This document shows, piece by piece, positions 53,862 to 64,000 of a stretch of 64,000 nucleotides of DNA. Where the stretch lies: NCBI GenBank assembly GCA_016791385.1, contig JAEUMR010000012.1, positions 1-64,000 on the forward strand, written 5' to 3'. The notes beneath the pieces are model-generated. The model did not search any database and was not told the DNA's origin. It saw only the letters and a program-made list of their open reading frames with translations. The first letter of the stretch is position 1. The number at the start of each line of letters is the position of its first letter. The position numbers were made by a program, and so were the translations under genes. This DNA comes from Hyphomonadaceae bacterium. Its GTDB lineage: Bacteria; Pseudomonadota; Alphaproteobacteria; Caulobacterales; Aquidulcibacteraceae.

Positions 53862-54905
53862 TCACGTCACCGGCCACACGCGCACCGTTCGCGGCGTCAG
53901 CCGGACGCGGTCGCGGGGGGAGAATTTGGCGGCTTCTTCGGCGGGGATGCGGACGTCGATGGCGCCGTCGCCATCGATTGCGCAATCGAGACGCGCGTCA
54001 GGGCCGGCGAGGATCACGTTGCGTACGTGCGCGGGAAGGCCCGGGCCGGGACCGATTTCGACATTGATGGCGTCTGGCCGGGCGTAGGCGAACGCCGGCC
54101 CGTTGGCGGGCGCTGCGCCAATGATCGGCACCGGCGCGTCGGCGATCACGGCGACGCCGCCATTGACGGTGCAAGGCAGGCGCACGCTGTCGCCGAGAAA
54201 TTCGAAGACGAACGCGCTGCCGGGCTCGTGATAGAGTTCTTCGGGCGTGCCGACTTGTTCGAGCGCACCATCGCGCAGAAGCGCGATGCGATCGGCAAGA
54301 TCGAGCGCCTCCTCCTGGTCGTGGGTGACGAAGATTGTGGTGAGACCTGTGCGTTCATGCAGGTCGCGCAACCAACGGCGCAATTCACGGCGCACCTTGG
54401 CGTCAAGCGCGCCGAAAGGCTCGTCCAGCAGCAGGATGCGCGGCTCGATCGCCAGCGCGCGTGCGAGCGCCACACGCTGGCGTTGGCCGCCGGAAAGCTG
54501 GCTCGGATAGCGGTTTTCCAGCCCGCTCAATTGCACGAGGTGCAGCAGATCGGAGACGCGTTTGCGAATTTCGCTGCGGCTCGGCCGCTGCTTGGCCGGC
54601 TTGGCGTTGAGGCCGAAGGCGACGTTCTGCGCCGCCGTCATGTGCCGAAACAGCGCGTAATGCTGGAACACGAAGCCGATGCGCCGTTCGCGCACCGGCT
54701 GGGCCAGGAGGTCTTCGCCCTGGAAGCGCACCGCGCCAGAGTCCGGCTGCTCAAGGCCGGCGATCACGCGCAGGAGCGTCGTCTTGCCCGAACCCGAGGG
54801 GCCGAGCAGGGCGAGGAATTCGCCGTCCTCGGCAAACAGAGACACGTCCCGCAGCACCGGCGTGGCGCTGAAATTCTTGCGAACGTTGGAGATATCGAGC
54901 GGCAT
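53862..54905 (-). CDS. cysA: Sulfate/thiosulfate ABC transporter ATP-binding protein CysA
   Basis: 347 residues: Walker [15 protein letters not shown] (~35-44), Q-loop [14 protein letters not shown], signature [17 protein letters not shown], Walker [14 protein letters not shown]-loop [14 protein letters not shown], and a C-terminal TOBE domain. FRHMT and the TOBE type favour CysA over other importers. Last gene of the sulfate operon. Confidence 0.92.
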   Translation of the reverse strand: MPLDISNVRKNFSATPVLRDVSLFAEDGEFLALLGPSGSGKTTLLRVIAGLEQPDSGAVRFQGEDLLAQPVRERRIGFVFQHYALFRHMTAAQNVAFGLNAKPAKQRPSRSEIRKRVSDLLHLVQLSGLENRYPSQLSGGQRQRVALARALAIEPRILLLDEPFGALDAKVRRELRRWLRDLHERTGLTTIFVTHDQEEALDLADRIALLRDGALEQVGTPEELYHEPGSAFVFEFLGDSVRLPCTVNGGVAVIADAPVPIIGAAPANGPAFAYARPDAINVEIGPGPGLPAHVRNVILAGPDARLDCAIDGDGAIDVRIPAEEAAKFSPRDRVRLTPRTVRVWPVT

Positions 54906-54913
54906 GTAAGGTC

Positions 54914-55765
54914 CTACCGCCAGCGCTGTGCGGCGAGTTGTTGGGCAAAGCGCGCTTCGAGCAGCGACTTTACGGCGAGCGTGACGAGTGCGAACAGCGC
55001 CAGCAGAGAGGCCACGGCGAACGCCGCGACGAACGAATATTCATTATAGAGAATCTCGACATGCAGCGGCATCGTCGCGGTCTCGCCGCGGATGTGGCCG
55101 GAGACGACAGCCACCGCGCCAAACTCGCCCATCGCGCGGGCCGTGCACAACAGCACGCCGTACATCAGCGCCCATTTGATGTTGGGTAGGGTGACTAGGA
55201 AGAAGGTCCGCCAGCCGCTGGCGCCGAGCGTCGCCGCCGCTGCTTCTTCGTCGCTGCCCTGCGCTTGCATCAGCGGGATAAGTTCGCGCGCGACGAATGG
55301 CAGCGTCACCAGCACGGTGGCCAGGACAACCCCGGTGACGGAGAAGATCACGTGGATGTCGTATTGGTCGAGCAGAGGGCCGAACCAGCCGCGCGCACCG
55401 TAAAGCAGCACGAACACCAGGCCGGAGATAACGGGAGAGATCGAGAACGGGAGATCGATCAGCGTCAGCAACGCGCTCTTGCCCCAGAACTGAAACTTGG
55501 TGACGGCCCAGGCGGCGGCCAGGCCGAACACGGTGTTCAGCGGAACGGCAATGGCGGCGACCAGCAGGGTGAGCCGGATTGCCGCCAGCGCGTCTGGCTC
55601 CTGCAGCGCTGCGAAGTACTCGCCGAAGCCGCGCCGCAGCGCTTCCGCGAACACGGTGACGAGCGGCAGCAGCAGCACCAGCACGAAGTAGAGCACGGCG
55701 AGCGCGATCAGCGCGCCGGCGAGCCAGGACGGATCGCGTTTGGCGGCGGAGCGGCGATCGCTCAT
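54914..55765 (-). CDS. cysW: Sulfate ABC transporter permease CysW
   Basis: 283 residues, six transmembrane helices. [21 protein letters not shown] near the start, the EAA loop [27 protein letters not shown] and [27 protein letters not shown] are CysW landmarks. Overlaps cysT by 1 bp. Forms the channel with CysT. Confidence 0.93.
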   Translation of the reverse strand: MSDRRSAAKRDPSWLAGALIALAVLYFVLVLLLPLVTVFAEALRRGFGEYFAALQEPDALAAIRLTLLVAAIAVPLNTVFGLAAAWAVTKFQFWGKSALLTLIDLPFSISPVISGLVFVLLYGARGWFGPLLDQYDIHVIFSVTGVVLATVLVTLPFVARELIPLMQAQGSDEEAAAATLGASGWRTFFLVTLPNIKWALMYGVLLCTARAMGEFGAVAVVSGHIRGETATMPLHVEILYNEYSFVAAFAVASLLALFALVTLAVKSLLEARFAQQLAAQRWR

Positions 55766-56610
55766 CAGCGCCCCCTGCGTGCTATGTGGGATTGCAGCGC
55801 GTTCAGCAGCAGCAACAGCACGAACGAGATGGAGAGCATAATTAGGCCAACCGCCGCCGCGCCAGCATAGTCGAATTCCTCAAGCCGGATCACGATCAGT
55901 AGCGGCGCGATTTCCGAAACCATCGGAATGTTGCCGGCGATGAAGATGACCGAGCCATATTCCCCGACAGCGCGCGCGAAGGCGAGTGAGAAGCCTGCGA
56001 GGATCGAAGGCGTGATGGCCGGCAGGATGACGCGGTGAATGGTCTGCAGGCGGTTCGCGCCGAGCGTCGCCGCCGCTTCTTCCGCTTCGGTTTCGAAATC
56101 TTCGAGCACGGGCTGAATTGAGCGCACCACGAACGGGAAGCCCACGAAGATCAGCGCGATCATCACGCCGAGCGGGGTGAAGGCGATGCGGATATCGTAG
56201 GGAGCGAACAGCGCCCCGACGAGACCGTTGGGCGCATAGATCGCAGCCAGAGCAATGCCGGCGACGGCGGTAGGCAGAGCAAAGGGCAGATCGATGAAGG
56301 CATCGAGCAGACGGCGGCCGGGAAAATCGTAGCGCACCAGGACCCAGGCCACGATGGTTCCGAAGACGGCGTTGATGCAGGCGGCGAGGAAGGCTGCGCC
56401 GAAGCTCAACTGGAGCGCTGCAAGCGTGCGTTCGCTCGTCAGCACGTCACGGACATGATCGAAGCCCAATTCCCACGGCCGCAGCGCCAAAGCGCTCAGC
56501 GGCAGCAGGACGAAGAAGCTCAGATAGACAAGCGTGAAGCCGAGCGTCGGACCCAAGCCGGGCAGAGCACTCGGCTCCACGAGCCGCCGGAGACGAGAAG
56601 CGGCGGTCAT
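55765..56610 (-). CDS. cysT: Sulfate ABC transporter permease CysT (CysU)
   Basis: 281 residues from the ATG at 56610. Six transmembrane helices; [25 protein letters not shown] loop [27 protein letters not shown] and [21 protein letters not shown] are typical. Start overlaps the stop of the upstream binding-protein gene (ATGA), supporting the start choice. Confidence 0.93.
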   Translation of the reverse strand: MTAASRLRRLVEPSALPGLGPTLGFTLVYLSFFVLLPLSALALRPWELGFDHVRDVLTSERTLAALQLSFGAAFLAACINAVFGTIVAWVLVRYDFPGRRLLDAFIDLPFALPTAVAGIALAAIYAPNGLVGALFAPYDIRIAFTPLGVMIALIFVGFPFVVRSIQPVLEDFETEAEEAAATLGANRLQTIHRVILPAITPSILAGFSLAFARAVGEYGSVIFIAGNIPMVSEIAPLLIVIRLEEFDYAGAAAVGLIMLSISFVLLLLLNALQSHIARRGR

Positions 56611-57665
56611 TGTCGTCGGACGCCCGCTGTTATCTGGTCGAAGATGGCGCCGTCGGCGAAGTGTGTTCGATGCACGTCCGCCCACGTGCCGAACACTTCG
56701 TCGACCGTGAAGAGCGGAATCTGCCTGAACGTATCGGCGTGCCGCGCGAGCACGCTCGGGTCGCTGGGCCGGAAGAAGTGCTTGGCGGCGAGTTCCTGCG
56801 CTTCGGGGGTGTAGAGGAAGTTGAGATAGGCCTCCGCCGCTGCGCGCGTGCCATGCTGATCGACGTTGCGGTCAACCAAAGCGACCGAAGGCTCAGCCAG
56901 GATGCTGACCGAGGGGACCACGATCTCGAACTGGGTCTCGCCGAACTCCTGCAGCGCCAGGAAGGCCTCGTTCTCCCAGGTGATCAGCACATCGCCAATG
57001 CCGCGCTGGGCGAACGTCGTTGTCGATCCACGCGCGCCGGTGTCGAGCACAGGAACGTGCGCATACAGCCGGCGCACGAACTCGCGCGCGCTCGCTGCAT
57101 TGCCGCCGGGTTGGCGCAACGCGTAGCCCCAGGCGGCGAGATAGTTCCAGCGTGCGCCCCCGGAGGTCTTCGGGTTAGGCGTGATGACGGCGACATCGTC
57201 GCGGACGAGATCGCTCCAATCATGGATGTTCTTGGGGTTGCCGTGCCGCACCAGGAACACCATCGTCGAGGTATAGGGCGCGCTGTTGTGCGGCAGGCGC
57301 CCGCGCCAGTCCGTTGCGATCAACCCAGAGGCGGCGATCTGGTCGATGTCATACGGCACCGCCAGCGTGACGACGTCGGCTTCAAGGCCATCGAGCACTG
57401 CGCGCGCCTGCCGGCCCGAGCCGCCGTGCGACATCTCGATTTCGATCTGGGCTTGGCCCGGATGCTCAGCGGCCCAGTGCTGCGCAAACACTTGATTAGC
57501 CTCGCGGTAGAATTCCCGCGTCGGGTCGTACGAGACGTTAAGCAGCCGCACCGGCGCCGAAGGGGAGGATTGCTGCGGCGCGCCGCATGCGGCGAGCGCA
57601 GCGAGGCCAGCAGCCAGCAGCATGCGCCGGCCAAGCTCAACGCATCTCCACAAAGGCCTGGTCAT
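56607..57665 (-). CDS. Sulfate-binding protein, lipoprotein form
   Basis: 352 residues from the ATG at 57665. Lipoprotein-type signal ([15 protein letters not shown]), unlike usual free periplasmic Sbp. Sulfate-binding family landmarks: [80 protein letters not shown]. Paralogue of the next gene upstream (roughly two thirds identical by eye). Captures sulfate for CysTWA. Confidence 0.93.
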   Translation of the reverse strand: MTRPLWRCVELGRRMLLAAGLAALAACGAPQQSSPSAPVRLLNVSYDPTREFYREANQVFAQHWAAEHPGQAQIEIEMSHGGSGRQARAVLDGLEADVVTLAVPYDIDQIAASGLIATDWRGRLPHNSAPYTSTMVFLVRHGNPKNIHDWSDLVRDDVAVITPNPKTSGGARWNYLAAWGYALRQPGGNAASAREFVRRLYAHVPVLDTGARGSTTTFAQRGIGDVLITWENEAFLALQEFGETQFEIVVPSVSILAEPSVALVDRNVDQHGTRAAAEAYLNFLYTPEAQELAAKHFFRPSDPSVLARHADTFRQIPLFTVDEVFGTWADVHRTHFADGAIFDQITAGVRRQ

Positions 57666-57676
57666 GGACGCCTCCT

Positions 57677-58708
57677 TCAGGCTCGCGGTCTCGCCGTGAT
57701 CTGATCGAACACGCCGCCATCGGCGAAGTGGGTGCGCTGCGCCTGGGCCCAACCGCCGAAGACATCATCTACTGTTACCAGTTCGATGTCCGGAAATCTG
57801 CTGCGATTGCGCGCCAGAACTTGCGCATCGCGCGGACGATAGAAGTTGCGCGCCGCTAGGTCCTGTCCGGCCTCCGTATAGAGGAAGCGCAGATACGCTT
57901 CCGCCGCCGCGCGCGTGCCGCGCCGGTCGACGTTGGCGTCGACGACCGCGACTGACGGTTCTGCGAGGATGCTGAACGGGGGATAGACGATGTCGAACTG
58001 GCCGGCGCCAAACTCGTTCTGCGCCAGATGCGCCTCGTTCTCCCAGGTGATCAGCACATCACCGATGCGGCGTTGTGCAAAGGTGGTGGTCGAGCCGCGC
58101 GCGCCGGTGTCGAGCACCGGGACGTTGCGAAACAGCTGCTGTACGAACGCACGCGCCGTGTCCGGCGTGCCGCTAGGCTGGCGCAGCGCGAACGCCCAGG
58201 CAGCGAGGTAATTCCAGCGTGCGCCGCCCGAAGTCTTCGGGTTGGGTGTGATGACGCTGATGCCGCGGCGGGTGAGGTCGTTCCAGTTGCGGATGCGCCA
58301 GGGGTTTCCATGCCGCACCAGAAACACCATCGTGGAGGTGTAGGGCGCGCTGTTGTTGGGCAGCCGCGTTATCCAGTTGCGTGCGATGAGGCCGCGCTGG
58401 GCGATGGCGTCAATATCATAGGCGAGTGCGAGCGTTACGACGTCGGCCCGCAGACCGTCGATGACGGCGCGCGCTTGGCGGCCTGAGCCGCCGTGCGATT
58501 GCGCGATGTGGATTTGCTGGCCGCTGTGCGTGCGCGCCCATTCCGCCGCGAAGAGCTGATTGTACTGCTCATACAGCTCGCGCGTGGGATCGTACGAGAC
58601 GTTGAGCAGTTCGAGACGGTGTTGCTGCGCGTGGGCGCCGGTTGCTGCGGCCAACGCGCCAAGACCGATGCCGGCGGCGACCGCGCGGCGCGAGAAGGAG
58701 TTCGACAT
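57677..58708 (-). CDS. Sulfate-binding protein, second copy
   Basis: 343 residues from the ATG at 58708 with AGAAAG upstream. Signal with [22 protein letters not shown], a possible twin-arginine type, then the same landmarks as its neighbour ([60 protein letters not shown]). Tandem duplication of the substrate-binding gene; the two differ in export and anchoring. Confidence 0.93.
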   Translation of the reverse strand: MSNSFSRRAVAAGIGLGALAAATGAHAQQHRLELLNVSYDPTRELYEQYNQLFAAEWARTHSGQQIHIAQSHGGSGRQARAVIDGLRADVVTLALAYDIDAIAQRGLIARNWITRLPNNSAPYTSTMVFLVRHGNPWRIRNWNDLTRRGISVITPNPKTSGGARWNYLAAWAFALRQPSGTPDTARAFVQQLFRNVPVLDTGARGSTTTFAQRRIGDVLITWENEAHLAQNEFGAGQFDIVYPPFSILAEPSVAVVDANVDRRGTRAAAEAYLRFLYTEAGQDLAARNFYRPRDAQVLARNRSRFPDIELVTVDDVFGGWAQAQRTHFADGGVFDQITARPRA

Positions 58709-58718
58709 TTCTTTCTCC

Positions 58719-60227
58719 TCAGAAGGCAAATTGGCTGCGCAGCGAGATGGCTTCGAAGTCCTGGCCGATCTGGGCGCCGACGCCGGGCGCTGCGGTCACG
58801 ATCGAGCTGTTCTCTGGATCGAAGCGGTCGATCTCGACGCGCTGATAATCGAGCAGAAAGCGCAGCACGTTGTTCGGGTACCAATTGAGGCCGAGCGTGG
58901 TGATGGTCTGTTCGCCGCCGCGCACGCCGCCTGCGGGCGTTGCGCCGCCGAGCGCGCCTTCATTGTCGTTGAGGTCGAGAACGCTGTAGCGCGCGGCGAG
59001 TTCCCATGCGCCCCATTGGTTCTGCCTGATGTCGAATGGATGGTCGGGGCGAATGCCTTGGAAGCCGCCATTTGCGGCGTTCCAGCGCCTGCGTTCGCCG
59101 GTAACGGTCCATGCGCCTTGCACGTACCAGCCGCCGAAGCTGGGATCGGAGAGTCCGTCGCTACGTGAGAGGTCGATCTGGAAAACTTCGCCGGCGGCGT
59201 AGAAATTGTTCCAGAAGGCGCCGAGTTCGAACCCGTAGGCGTTGAGACCATCGGAGGGGATGGCCCCCGTATCGACGAAGCGCTGCGCATCGACGCGCAA
59301 TTCCGGCCGCTCGCGCAGGCGCAGCACCTGCGTATCGGCGGGGCTCGCATCCGTGTCGGCCGGATCGATCACGCCGGTGGCGGAGGCGCCGACATGGACG
59401 CCGTAATTCTCTCCGCGCAGCGGAAGCAAAGCGATACGCGCAAGATATCCAGTTTGCTCGTCGAACTCGCCGGTATTGCTGACAGCGGCGCCGGTCAGCA
59501 CCGCCGAGCTGTACCAGCGGTCGCCATTGGCGAAGACGCCAACGCCGGTCCGCCCGTCGCCGCCAGCGATGCCGCGGACGAGTTCGGCGATGGCGGCGCG
59601 TTCAAGGAAGAGGCCTTCCGTGTTCGAGGTGGCGTCCTCAAGACCTGCCGGCGTCGCCCAAGCGCCGACGCGGAAGCGCAGCGCCGCCGCGTTCTCCCAC
59701 GGCTTCCAGCCCGCATATTCGACATAGGCCTGCGTGATCTGCGAGCCTTCTGTGCCCGAGCCGCCGAGCTCGTAAGTCAGCGCGTAATTCCAGTCGCGAT
59801 AGGCTGTACCTTCGATGCCGATGCGCGCACGCCGGAAGTTCGAGCCTGAACTCAGATCGCCGGGATTGCTCGCATCCGAGCGGCGATCGTCCGGCGTTGC
59901 GGGATTGTCTTGCTCGTAGTGCGCGACGTCATATTGCGCGAGCCCGCGCACGGCGAAGCGGAATTGATTGTCCGATGTGGCGATGGTCGGGCGCGCGTTG
60001 TTCAGCGTCACTTGCGGCGCTTCAGTTTGGATTCGGCGCACGTCGGCGGAATCCGCGGCAGTGCTTTCTTTCAAGTCGGCGAGTTGCGCTTCGAGATCGG
60101 CCAAGCGCTGCTCGAGCGCGGCGATCCGCGCCGCACGCTCGTCGGGGGTGCTTGCCTCTTGTGCGAACGCCGCGCCCGTCAGCGCCAGCCAACTCGCGCC
60201 GAACAGCGCGATCTTGCTCTTGAGCAT
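58719..60227 (-). CDS. Phosphate-selective-porin-like (OprO/OprP) outer-membrane porin
   Basis: 502 residues. Signal peptide ([21 protein letters not shown]), an N-terminal coiled coil ([20 protein letters not shown]) as in OprO/P trimers, then a beta-barrel with alternating aromatic strands and C-terminal Phe (LRSQFAF). ATG at 60227 with GGGAGGGG 5 bases upstream. Ten bases upstream of the sulfate-binding gene, so probably the outer-membrane entry for sulfate in this operon rather than phosphate; this is an inference. Confidence 0.85.
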   Translation of the reverse strand: MLKSKIALFGASWLALTGAAFAQEASTPDERAARIAALEQRLADLEAQLADLKESTAADSADVRRIQTEAPQVTLNNARPTIATSDNQFRFAVRGLAQYDVAHYEQDNPATPDDRRSDASNPGDLSSGSNFRRARIGIEGTAYRDWNYALTYELGGSGTEGSQITQAYVEYAGWKPWENAAALRFRVGAWATPAGLEDATSNTEGLFLERAAIAELVRGIAGGDGRTGVGVFANGDRWYSSAVLTGAAVSNTGEFDEQTGYLARIALLPLRGENYGVHVGASATGVIDPADTDASPADTQVLRLRERPELRVDAQRFVDTGAIPSDGLNAYGFELGAFWNNFYAAGEVFQIDLSRSDGLSDPSFGGWYVQGAWTVTGERRRWNAANGGFQGIRPDHPFDIRQNQWGAWELAARYSVLDLNDNEGALGGATPAGGVRGGEQTITTLGLNWYPNNVLRFLLDYQRVEIDRFDPENSSIVTAAPGVGAQIGQDFEAISLRSQFAF

Positions 60228-60320
60228 CACCACCCCTCCCTGCGCCTCAAGCGCGAGAGGGAGCTAAGTTCTCAAACCCGACTGAGTCAATGTAGATTAA
60301 CTAAAGTGTCCGATCAGGGA
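60228..60320 (-). promoter_or_regulatory. Promoter/operator region of the sulfate operon
   Basis: On the minus strand a -35-like TTGACT is followed after 17 bases by TTAGCT, upstream of the porin gene. GACTCAGTC (60288-60280) is a small palindrome overlapping the -35 and could be an operator for the Rrf2 protein encoded upstream. AT content is higher than in the flanks. Assignment is by eye only. Confidence 0.4.
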
Positions 60321-60785
60321 CTAGCTGCCGGACTTTACGGCGCGCGCCGGCGCTTGAGCGTCCTCAACACCGGCGGCGCTCGCCAGCGTCGTCGCTTCAA
60401 GGATCTTGGCGCTCGCATCGCGTACGTGAAGCATGGTGCGGCGGATGGCGCAGAGAGCTTCGTCTCTGCAATCTTCGCAGCGTTGATAAGCGGTGCGGCT
60501 GGTGCATGGAGTGAGGGCCACGGGGCCGTCGATAGCCCTGATTACATCAGCAAAGGTGATGAGATCGGGCGTGCGCGCGAGCGCGTAGCCGCCAGCTTTG
60601 CCGCGATGGCTGACAACAAGCCCGTGCTTGCGCAGCTCAAGCAGGATGTTCTCCAGAAAGCGGCGCGGGATGTCCTGGCGCTGGGCGATATCGGCGATGA
60701 ACACCGGATTGCGCGGACCGGCGCCCGCCTGCGCGGCGAGGTCGATCATCGCGCGCAGCGCATATTTGGCCTTGCTGGTCAGCAT
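60321..60785 (-). CDS. Rrf2-family transcriptional regulator
   Basis: 154 residues: wHTH near the N-terminus (KYALRAMIDLAAQ, IPRRFLENILLELRKHGLVVSHRGKAGGYAL), then TPCTSRTAYQRCEDC and EALCAIRR giving four cysteines that could hold an Fe-S cluster or act as a sulfur sensor. It lies just upstream of, and on the same strand as, the sulfate operon, as do the CysR/CymR-like members that control sulfur assimilation. Confidence 0.9.
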   Translation of the reverse strand: MLTSKAKYALRAMIDLAAQAGAGPRNPVFIADIAQRQDIPRRFLENILLELRKHGLVVSHRGKAGGYALARTPDLITFADVIRAIDGPVALTPCTSRTAYQRCEDCRDEALCAIRRTMLHVRDASAKILEATTLASAAGVEDAQAPARAVKSGS

Positions 60786-61409
60786 GGGAGCAATGTCGAC
60801 TAGCTTGGTGGGAGATGCAACCCTCCGCGGGGATTCTGAAGCGGAGATCGCGAGTTAGGGCAAGGCGCCGCGGCCACTTGGCCGAAGGCCGTCGCTGCCC
60901 ATTGGAGCGCGAGTGCCTTGTCCCGCCGCTATCTTGATCAGAGTGCCCGCCACCACAAACGCTGCGCGTCGCGCCATCGGCGCAAATCGCTGCTCGGCGA
61001 TCGTATCGCGACGAGCTTCGCAAATTCGAGCGAAGCAGATTTGAAGCGTGTGCTGGAGGCGTCCTACCGATATTGGAGTCTCGACTCCGCCGGAGGGGCC
61101 GCCGAATGGGGCTGTGGTCGAGTGTGAACCCAGCCAGGGATGAGGCGGCAAGGCCATCGCGCGCCTCCGCTGAACGCATCGTATTGATATTCGGCCTGCT
61201 CGCTGGGGGCGCGGATGTCGGCTTAACGTGCTTAGCGGAAGGCGGTCTTCCGTTTTTGGGGAGACCGCGCTGATTTCCGCTTACGGGATGATCCGGCTGT
61301 TCGTCGCTGCGCCCCATTCGAGGGTCGTGGCCGTAGGGCTGCCATTGGCCATTTCAGGCCATGGCCTCTGGGGGACGCTTTTGCGGGGCATACATTGCAT
61401 CAGCGCGAC
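60786..61409. other. Gene-free stretch between the Rrf2 gene and the P450 gene
   Basis: About 620 bp with no convincing coding region. The short ORFs here are Arg/Ser/Gly-rich and lack recognisable domains or good start sites. It may hold the promoter of the regulator gene and degraded sequence. Nothing specific identified. Confidence 0.4.
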
Positions 61410-62606
61410 TTAACTCCAGCGTAGAGAGAGTCCTCGCAGGCCTGTGACCACACCACCCGAGCCAAAGGGCGGCGGTGCGCTTGAGTCCACCTCGAAGTTG
61501 GGAATGCGCGTGAGCCATTCCTCAAGGAAGATGCGCAGTTCAATGCGCGCGATGTGCGAGCCGGGGCAGAAGTGAGGGCCGGCGCCGAAGGTCAGGCTCT
61601 TGGTGTTCTGGCGCTTGAAATCAACAGTCAGCGCATCCTGGTGCACGGCTTCATCGGCGCCGGCCAGCATGAACGGCATCAGCACCTGATCGCCGGCGCG
61701 CAAGTGCACGCCGTGGAATTCGCGATCGCGTTTGACGCAGCGGGCGATCGAAGGAAGGCTGAGCCAGCGCAGCATTTCATCGATGGCATTGGGAATGAGG
61801 CCGGGATCGTCGACCAATTGGCGGCGATGGCCGGGGTTTTGCGCCAAGAAGTGCGCGATGAAGGTCATGTTGACGCGCACGGTGTCGAGGCCGCCATGGA
61901 TCAGTACGGAGATCATGGCGTTGGCTTCCTTGTCGGTGACAGGACGCCCGTCGATCGTTCCGTTGACGAGGCTGCTGGCGATATCATCGCCTGGCGCGGC
62001 GCGCCGGCGCGCGATGAGTGCTTGTACATAAGCTTCGGTCTGGTCGCGCGCTTGCCGGCGAACCACAGGATCTGCGTGGTTGATCACCTTGTCGGTCAGA
62101 TCGATCAGCATCAGCCGATTATCTTGCGGCAAGTCGAGCAGCCGCATGATGATGAAGATCGGAAACTTCTGAGCGATATCGGTTGAGAAATCGCACCGCC
62201 CCTGATCATACACGGCGTCGATAAGCGAGCGCATCAAAGCCCGCGCATCGGCGTCGAATCCGTCAATCAGCTTCGGATTGGTCAGCGGCGCCAGCAGCGC
62301 ACGGTACTTGGCGTGCTCAGGCGGATCGATTTCCGCGAACGGCTTCGGCTCGGGGCCGGAAACCGATTTCGGAATCAGCAACGGGAAGCTGCTGAAATCG
62401 GCCGGATTGGTCAGTATCTCAGTCATGATCGCCGCCCGCGTGGCGATCCAATGGCCGCCATAATGCGGCGTCCAGACCAGTTCGGGCCCGCCGCGCAGCG
62501 ACATGTAATGCGCACGCGGATCGGCCTTGATGCGGGGGTCGGCGAAATAGTCGATATCGACAACAAGGTTGGCAGGCACGTTGTCGGGCAATGTCTCCGT
62601 TGTCAT
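61410..62606 (-). CDS. Cytochrome P450
   Basis: 398 residues. Heme-binding FGAGPHFCPGSHIARIEL with the Cys ligand, ExxR in DEMLRWLSLPSIARC region, and the I-helix motif VLIHGGLDTVRVNM, where the usual A-G-x-D-T appears as G-G-L-D-T. Bacterial P450s of this type (CYP family unknown) hydroxylate terpenes, steroids or fatty acids. AGGAGG precedes the ATG. Followed on the same strand by SDR and crotonase genes. Confidence 0.92.
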   Translation of the reverse strand: MTTETLPDNVPANLVVDIDYFADPRIKADPRAHYMSLRGGPELVWTPHYGGHWIATRAAIMTEILTNPADFSSFPLLIPKSVSGPEPKPFAEIDPPEHAKYRALLAPLTNPKLIDGFDADARALMRSLIDAVYDQGRCDFSTDIAQKFPIFIIMRLLDLPQDNRLMLIDLTDKVINHADPVVRRQARDQTEAYVQALIARRRAAPGDDIASSLVNGTIDGRPVTDKEANAMISVLIHGGLDTVRVNMTFIAHFLAQNPGHRRQLVDDPGLIPNAIDEMLRWLSLPSIARCVKRDREFHGVHLRAGDQVLMPFMLAGADEAVHQDALTVDFKRQNTKSLTFGAGPHFCPGSHIARIELRIFLEEWLTRIPNFEVDSSAPPPFGSGGVVTGLRGLSLRWS

Positions 62607-62615
62607 CTCTGCCTC

Positions 62616-63413
62616 CTAATCGTACCGGATGGTCATGCCGCCATCGACAGCGATGGTTTGGCCGTTCACGTAGGCGCCCGCCTCCGACGCCAGAAACACA
62701 GCGGCGCCGGCGATTTCGTCCGGCTCGCCCACGCGCCCGACGGTTGAGCGGCTAAGTTCGCGCGCCAACGCAACCGGATCGTCGAGCAAACCGCGCGCCA
62801 TGTCGGTTCGCGTAAGTCCCGGCGCGATCGAATTGGCGCGAATGTTCTCCGCCCCGTGCTCGACCGCGATGTTGCGGATGTATTGCAGCGCGATGGCCTT
62901 GCTGAGCGTGTAAGAATGATAGACGCCGCTGCCGAACAGCGCGGCGATCGAAGCGATATTGATGATGCGCCCGAAGCCGTTGGCGATCATGCCGGGCAGT
63001 AGCGCCTGGCTGAGGCGATGCAGCGCAAAGAAATTGGCGTCCATCGTTTTGGCGAGAACGGCGTCGCTCATCTCGGCGCTGGGGCCGACATGGATGTGCA
63101 CTGCAGCGTTCGCGACAAGGATGTCGACCTTGCCGAAATGTTCGACCGCTGCTTCGCACAGCGCCGACAAGTCCTCCCCGTGCGTTACGTTGGCTGGCTG
63201 CGCGATAGCGCGTCCAAAGCCTTCCCCGTTGCGCGCATTGATCGCCGCAGCAGCGGATTGCGCCGCCTCCGGCTTTCGTCCGCTGATCACCACGTCCGCG
63301 CCATGCTGGGCGAGCCGGCTGGCGATGGCATAGCCGATGCCGCGGCTGGAGCCCGTCACCAGCGCGGCGCGCCCGGAGAGATCGAACAGCGTGCCTGCGA
63401 AACGTGCGCTCAT
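62616..63413 (-). CDS. Short-chain dehydrogenase/reductase
   Basis: 265 residues, classical SDR. Cofactor motif LVTGSSRGIGYAIASRL, NAA motif in ILVANAAVH, catalytic Ser in IINIASIAAL and Tyr-x3-Lys in SYTLSKAIALQY, with PGLTRTDMAR near the end. NAD(P)H-dependent oxidoreductase; substrate unknown, possibly the same pathway as the P450. Overlaps the crotonase gene by 4 bp. Confidence 0.92.
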   Translation of the reverse strand: MSARFAGTLFDLSGRAALVTGSSRGIGYAIASRLAQHGADVVISGRKPEAAQSAAAAINARNGEGFGRAIAQPANVTHGEDLSALCEAAVEHFGKVDILVANAAVHIHVGPSAEMSDAVLAKTMDANFFALHRLSQALLPGMIANGFGRIINIASIAALFGSGVYHSYTLSKAIALQYIRNIAVEHGAENIRANSIAPGLTRTDMARGLLDDPVALARELSRSTVGRVGEPDEIAGAAVFLASEAGAYVNGQTIAVDGGMTIRYD

Positions 63414-64000
63414 TGCTTCTTCCGCGCCTGGGCGTCGATCATGCCTTGCACGATCTCCGCGTGCTCCTTGCTTTGCGTCCGCTCGAATTGCTGCGCCAGC
63501 AACGGCTCAAGCACGCTCGCCACCATCGAACGGCTATAGGCGTTCAGCAATTGCTTGGATGCGCGCAGCGCTTCGGGCGGCTGCGCCGAGAGCCGGCGTG
63601 CCAACGCGATCGCTTCGGGCAGCAGCTCTGCTTTGGCGACGGTGCGGTTGGCCAATCCACAGGCGACCGCGTCAACCGCGGAGATGCGATCGCCAGTGAA
63701 GATGAACTCCTTCGCCTTGAGCATGCTCATGTAGAATGGCCAGGTGATGGAGATCCCGTCACCGACAACGAGACCGATATTCACGTGCGGCTCGGCGATG
63801 AAGGCGTCTTCGGCGATGAGAACGATGTCGCTCAGCGCCGCCAGGGTGGCGCCGAAGCCAACCGCCGCGCCATTGACGGCGGCGACGACAGGAATCCTGA
63901 GGTCAAGCATCGCGCTGATGAAGGCGCGGGCATTGTCTAGCGTGGCGTGGGAAACCTCCGGCTCGCGCGAGCAGCGTACGAAATGCTGGAAGTCGCCGCC
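63410..64000 (-). CDS. Enoyl-CoA hydratase/isomerase family protein (5' end outside window)
   Basis: Crotonase-fold protein; the frame is open to the right edge, so the N-terminus is missing. Visible: IPVVAAVNGAAVGFGATLAALSDIVLIAEDAFIAEPHVNIGLV, the oxyanion/CoA region, and a C-terminal helix with FERTQSKEHAEIVQGMI. The usual catalytic Glu lies at or near EPHVNIG. Probably acts on an acyl-CoA intermediate with the SDR and P450 of this cluster. Confidence 0.85.
   Translation of the reverse strand, partial: GGDFQHFVRCSREPEVSHATLDNARAFISAMLDLRIPVVAAVNGAAVGFGATLAALSDIVLIAEDAFIAEPHVNIGLVVGDGISITWPFYMSMLKAKEFIFTGDRISAVDAVACGLANRTVAKAELLPEAIALARRLSAQPPEALRASKQLLNAYSRSMVASVLEPLLAQQFERTQSKEHAEIVQGMIDAQARKKQ

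Noticed and set aside
60637..61317. Minus-strand frame extending the Rrf2 gene upstream
   Set aside because: It is in a different frame from the Rrf2 protein and has no recognisable domain; MLTSKAKYALRAM is the standard Rrf2 start.

Overview
The window is high-GC (roughly 65%) DNA from an alphaproteobacterium, probably of the Caulobacterales/Hyphomonadaceae type. That placement is an inference. It rests on the rpmH-rnpA-yidC-engB-argB gene order, the def/fmt/truA/dapE block, a DnaX whose zinc module keeps a single Cys, (2S)-methylsuccinyl-CoA dehydrogenase, and the many small lipoproteins.

Positions 1 to about 18,550 look accessory. They start with the tail of a P-type (trb) conjugation operon (trbL, trbF, trbG, trbI and a small HTH gene), as in integrative conjugative elements. 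Next come a minus-strand operon of small unknown genes including an HNH protein, a UvrD/Rep-like helicase, a YedK/SRAP protein and an endonuclease I-like lipoprotein. Then comes a defence block: an HNH protein, an AbiE-like wHTH/nucleotidyltransferase pair with an inverted repeat at its promoter, and a five-gene minus-strand operon (17759 to 12461) that I read as a type II-like CBASS system. Its genes encode a JAB/JAMM peptidase with a long extra C-terminal part, a stand-alone E2-like protein, a stand-alone E1/ThiF-like protein, a CD-NTase and a Cap4-type nuclease-SAVED effector. The E1 and E2 modules are separate genes, whereas they are fused in the well-studied Cap2. This is the most interesting locus here.

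An initiator tRNA-Met (18606-18682) marks the change to core chromosome. From 18.8 to 29 kb: a GT25 glycosyltransferase, a LytS/LytTR-type two-component pair, a yybP-ykoY (Mn2+) riboswitch before a TMEM165/GDT1-like exporter gene, an M20 peptidase, a chagasin-like inhibitor, a Rieske oxygenase, a VIT1/CCC1-like transporter and mcd. From 29 to 34 kb: recR, an intervening two-gene membrane module, ybaB, dnaX and the SRP RNA. From 34 to 42 kb: def, a CADD-like gene, fmt, truA, dapE, a DUF418 protein and dapD. From 42 to 48 kb: argB, engB, yidC, rnpA and rpmH on the minus strand. From 48 to 53 kb: a histidine kinase, gamma-glutamyltransferase, a P1 peptidase and tRNA-Arg(ACG).

The last part holds a sulfate uptake operon (porin, two sulfate-binding proteins, cysT, cysW, cysA) beside an Rrf2 regulator. 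It ends with a minus-strand P450/SDR/crotonase cluster that runs off the right edge. I saw no CRISPR array, rRNA, intact insertion sequence or integrase gene.
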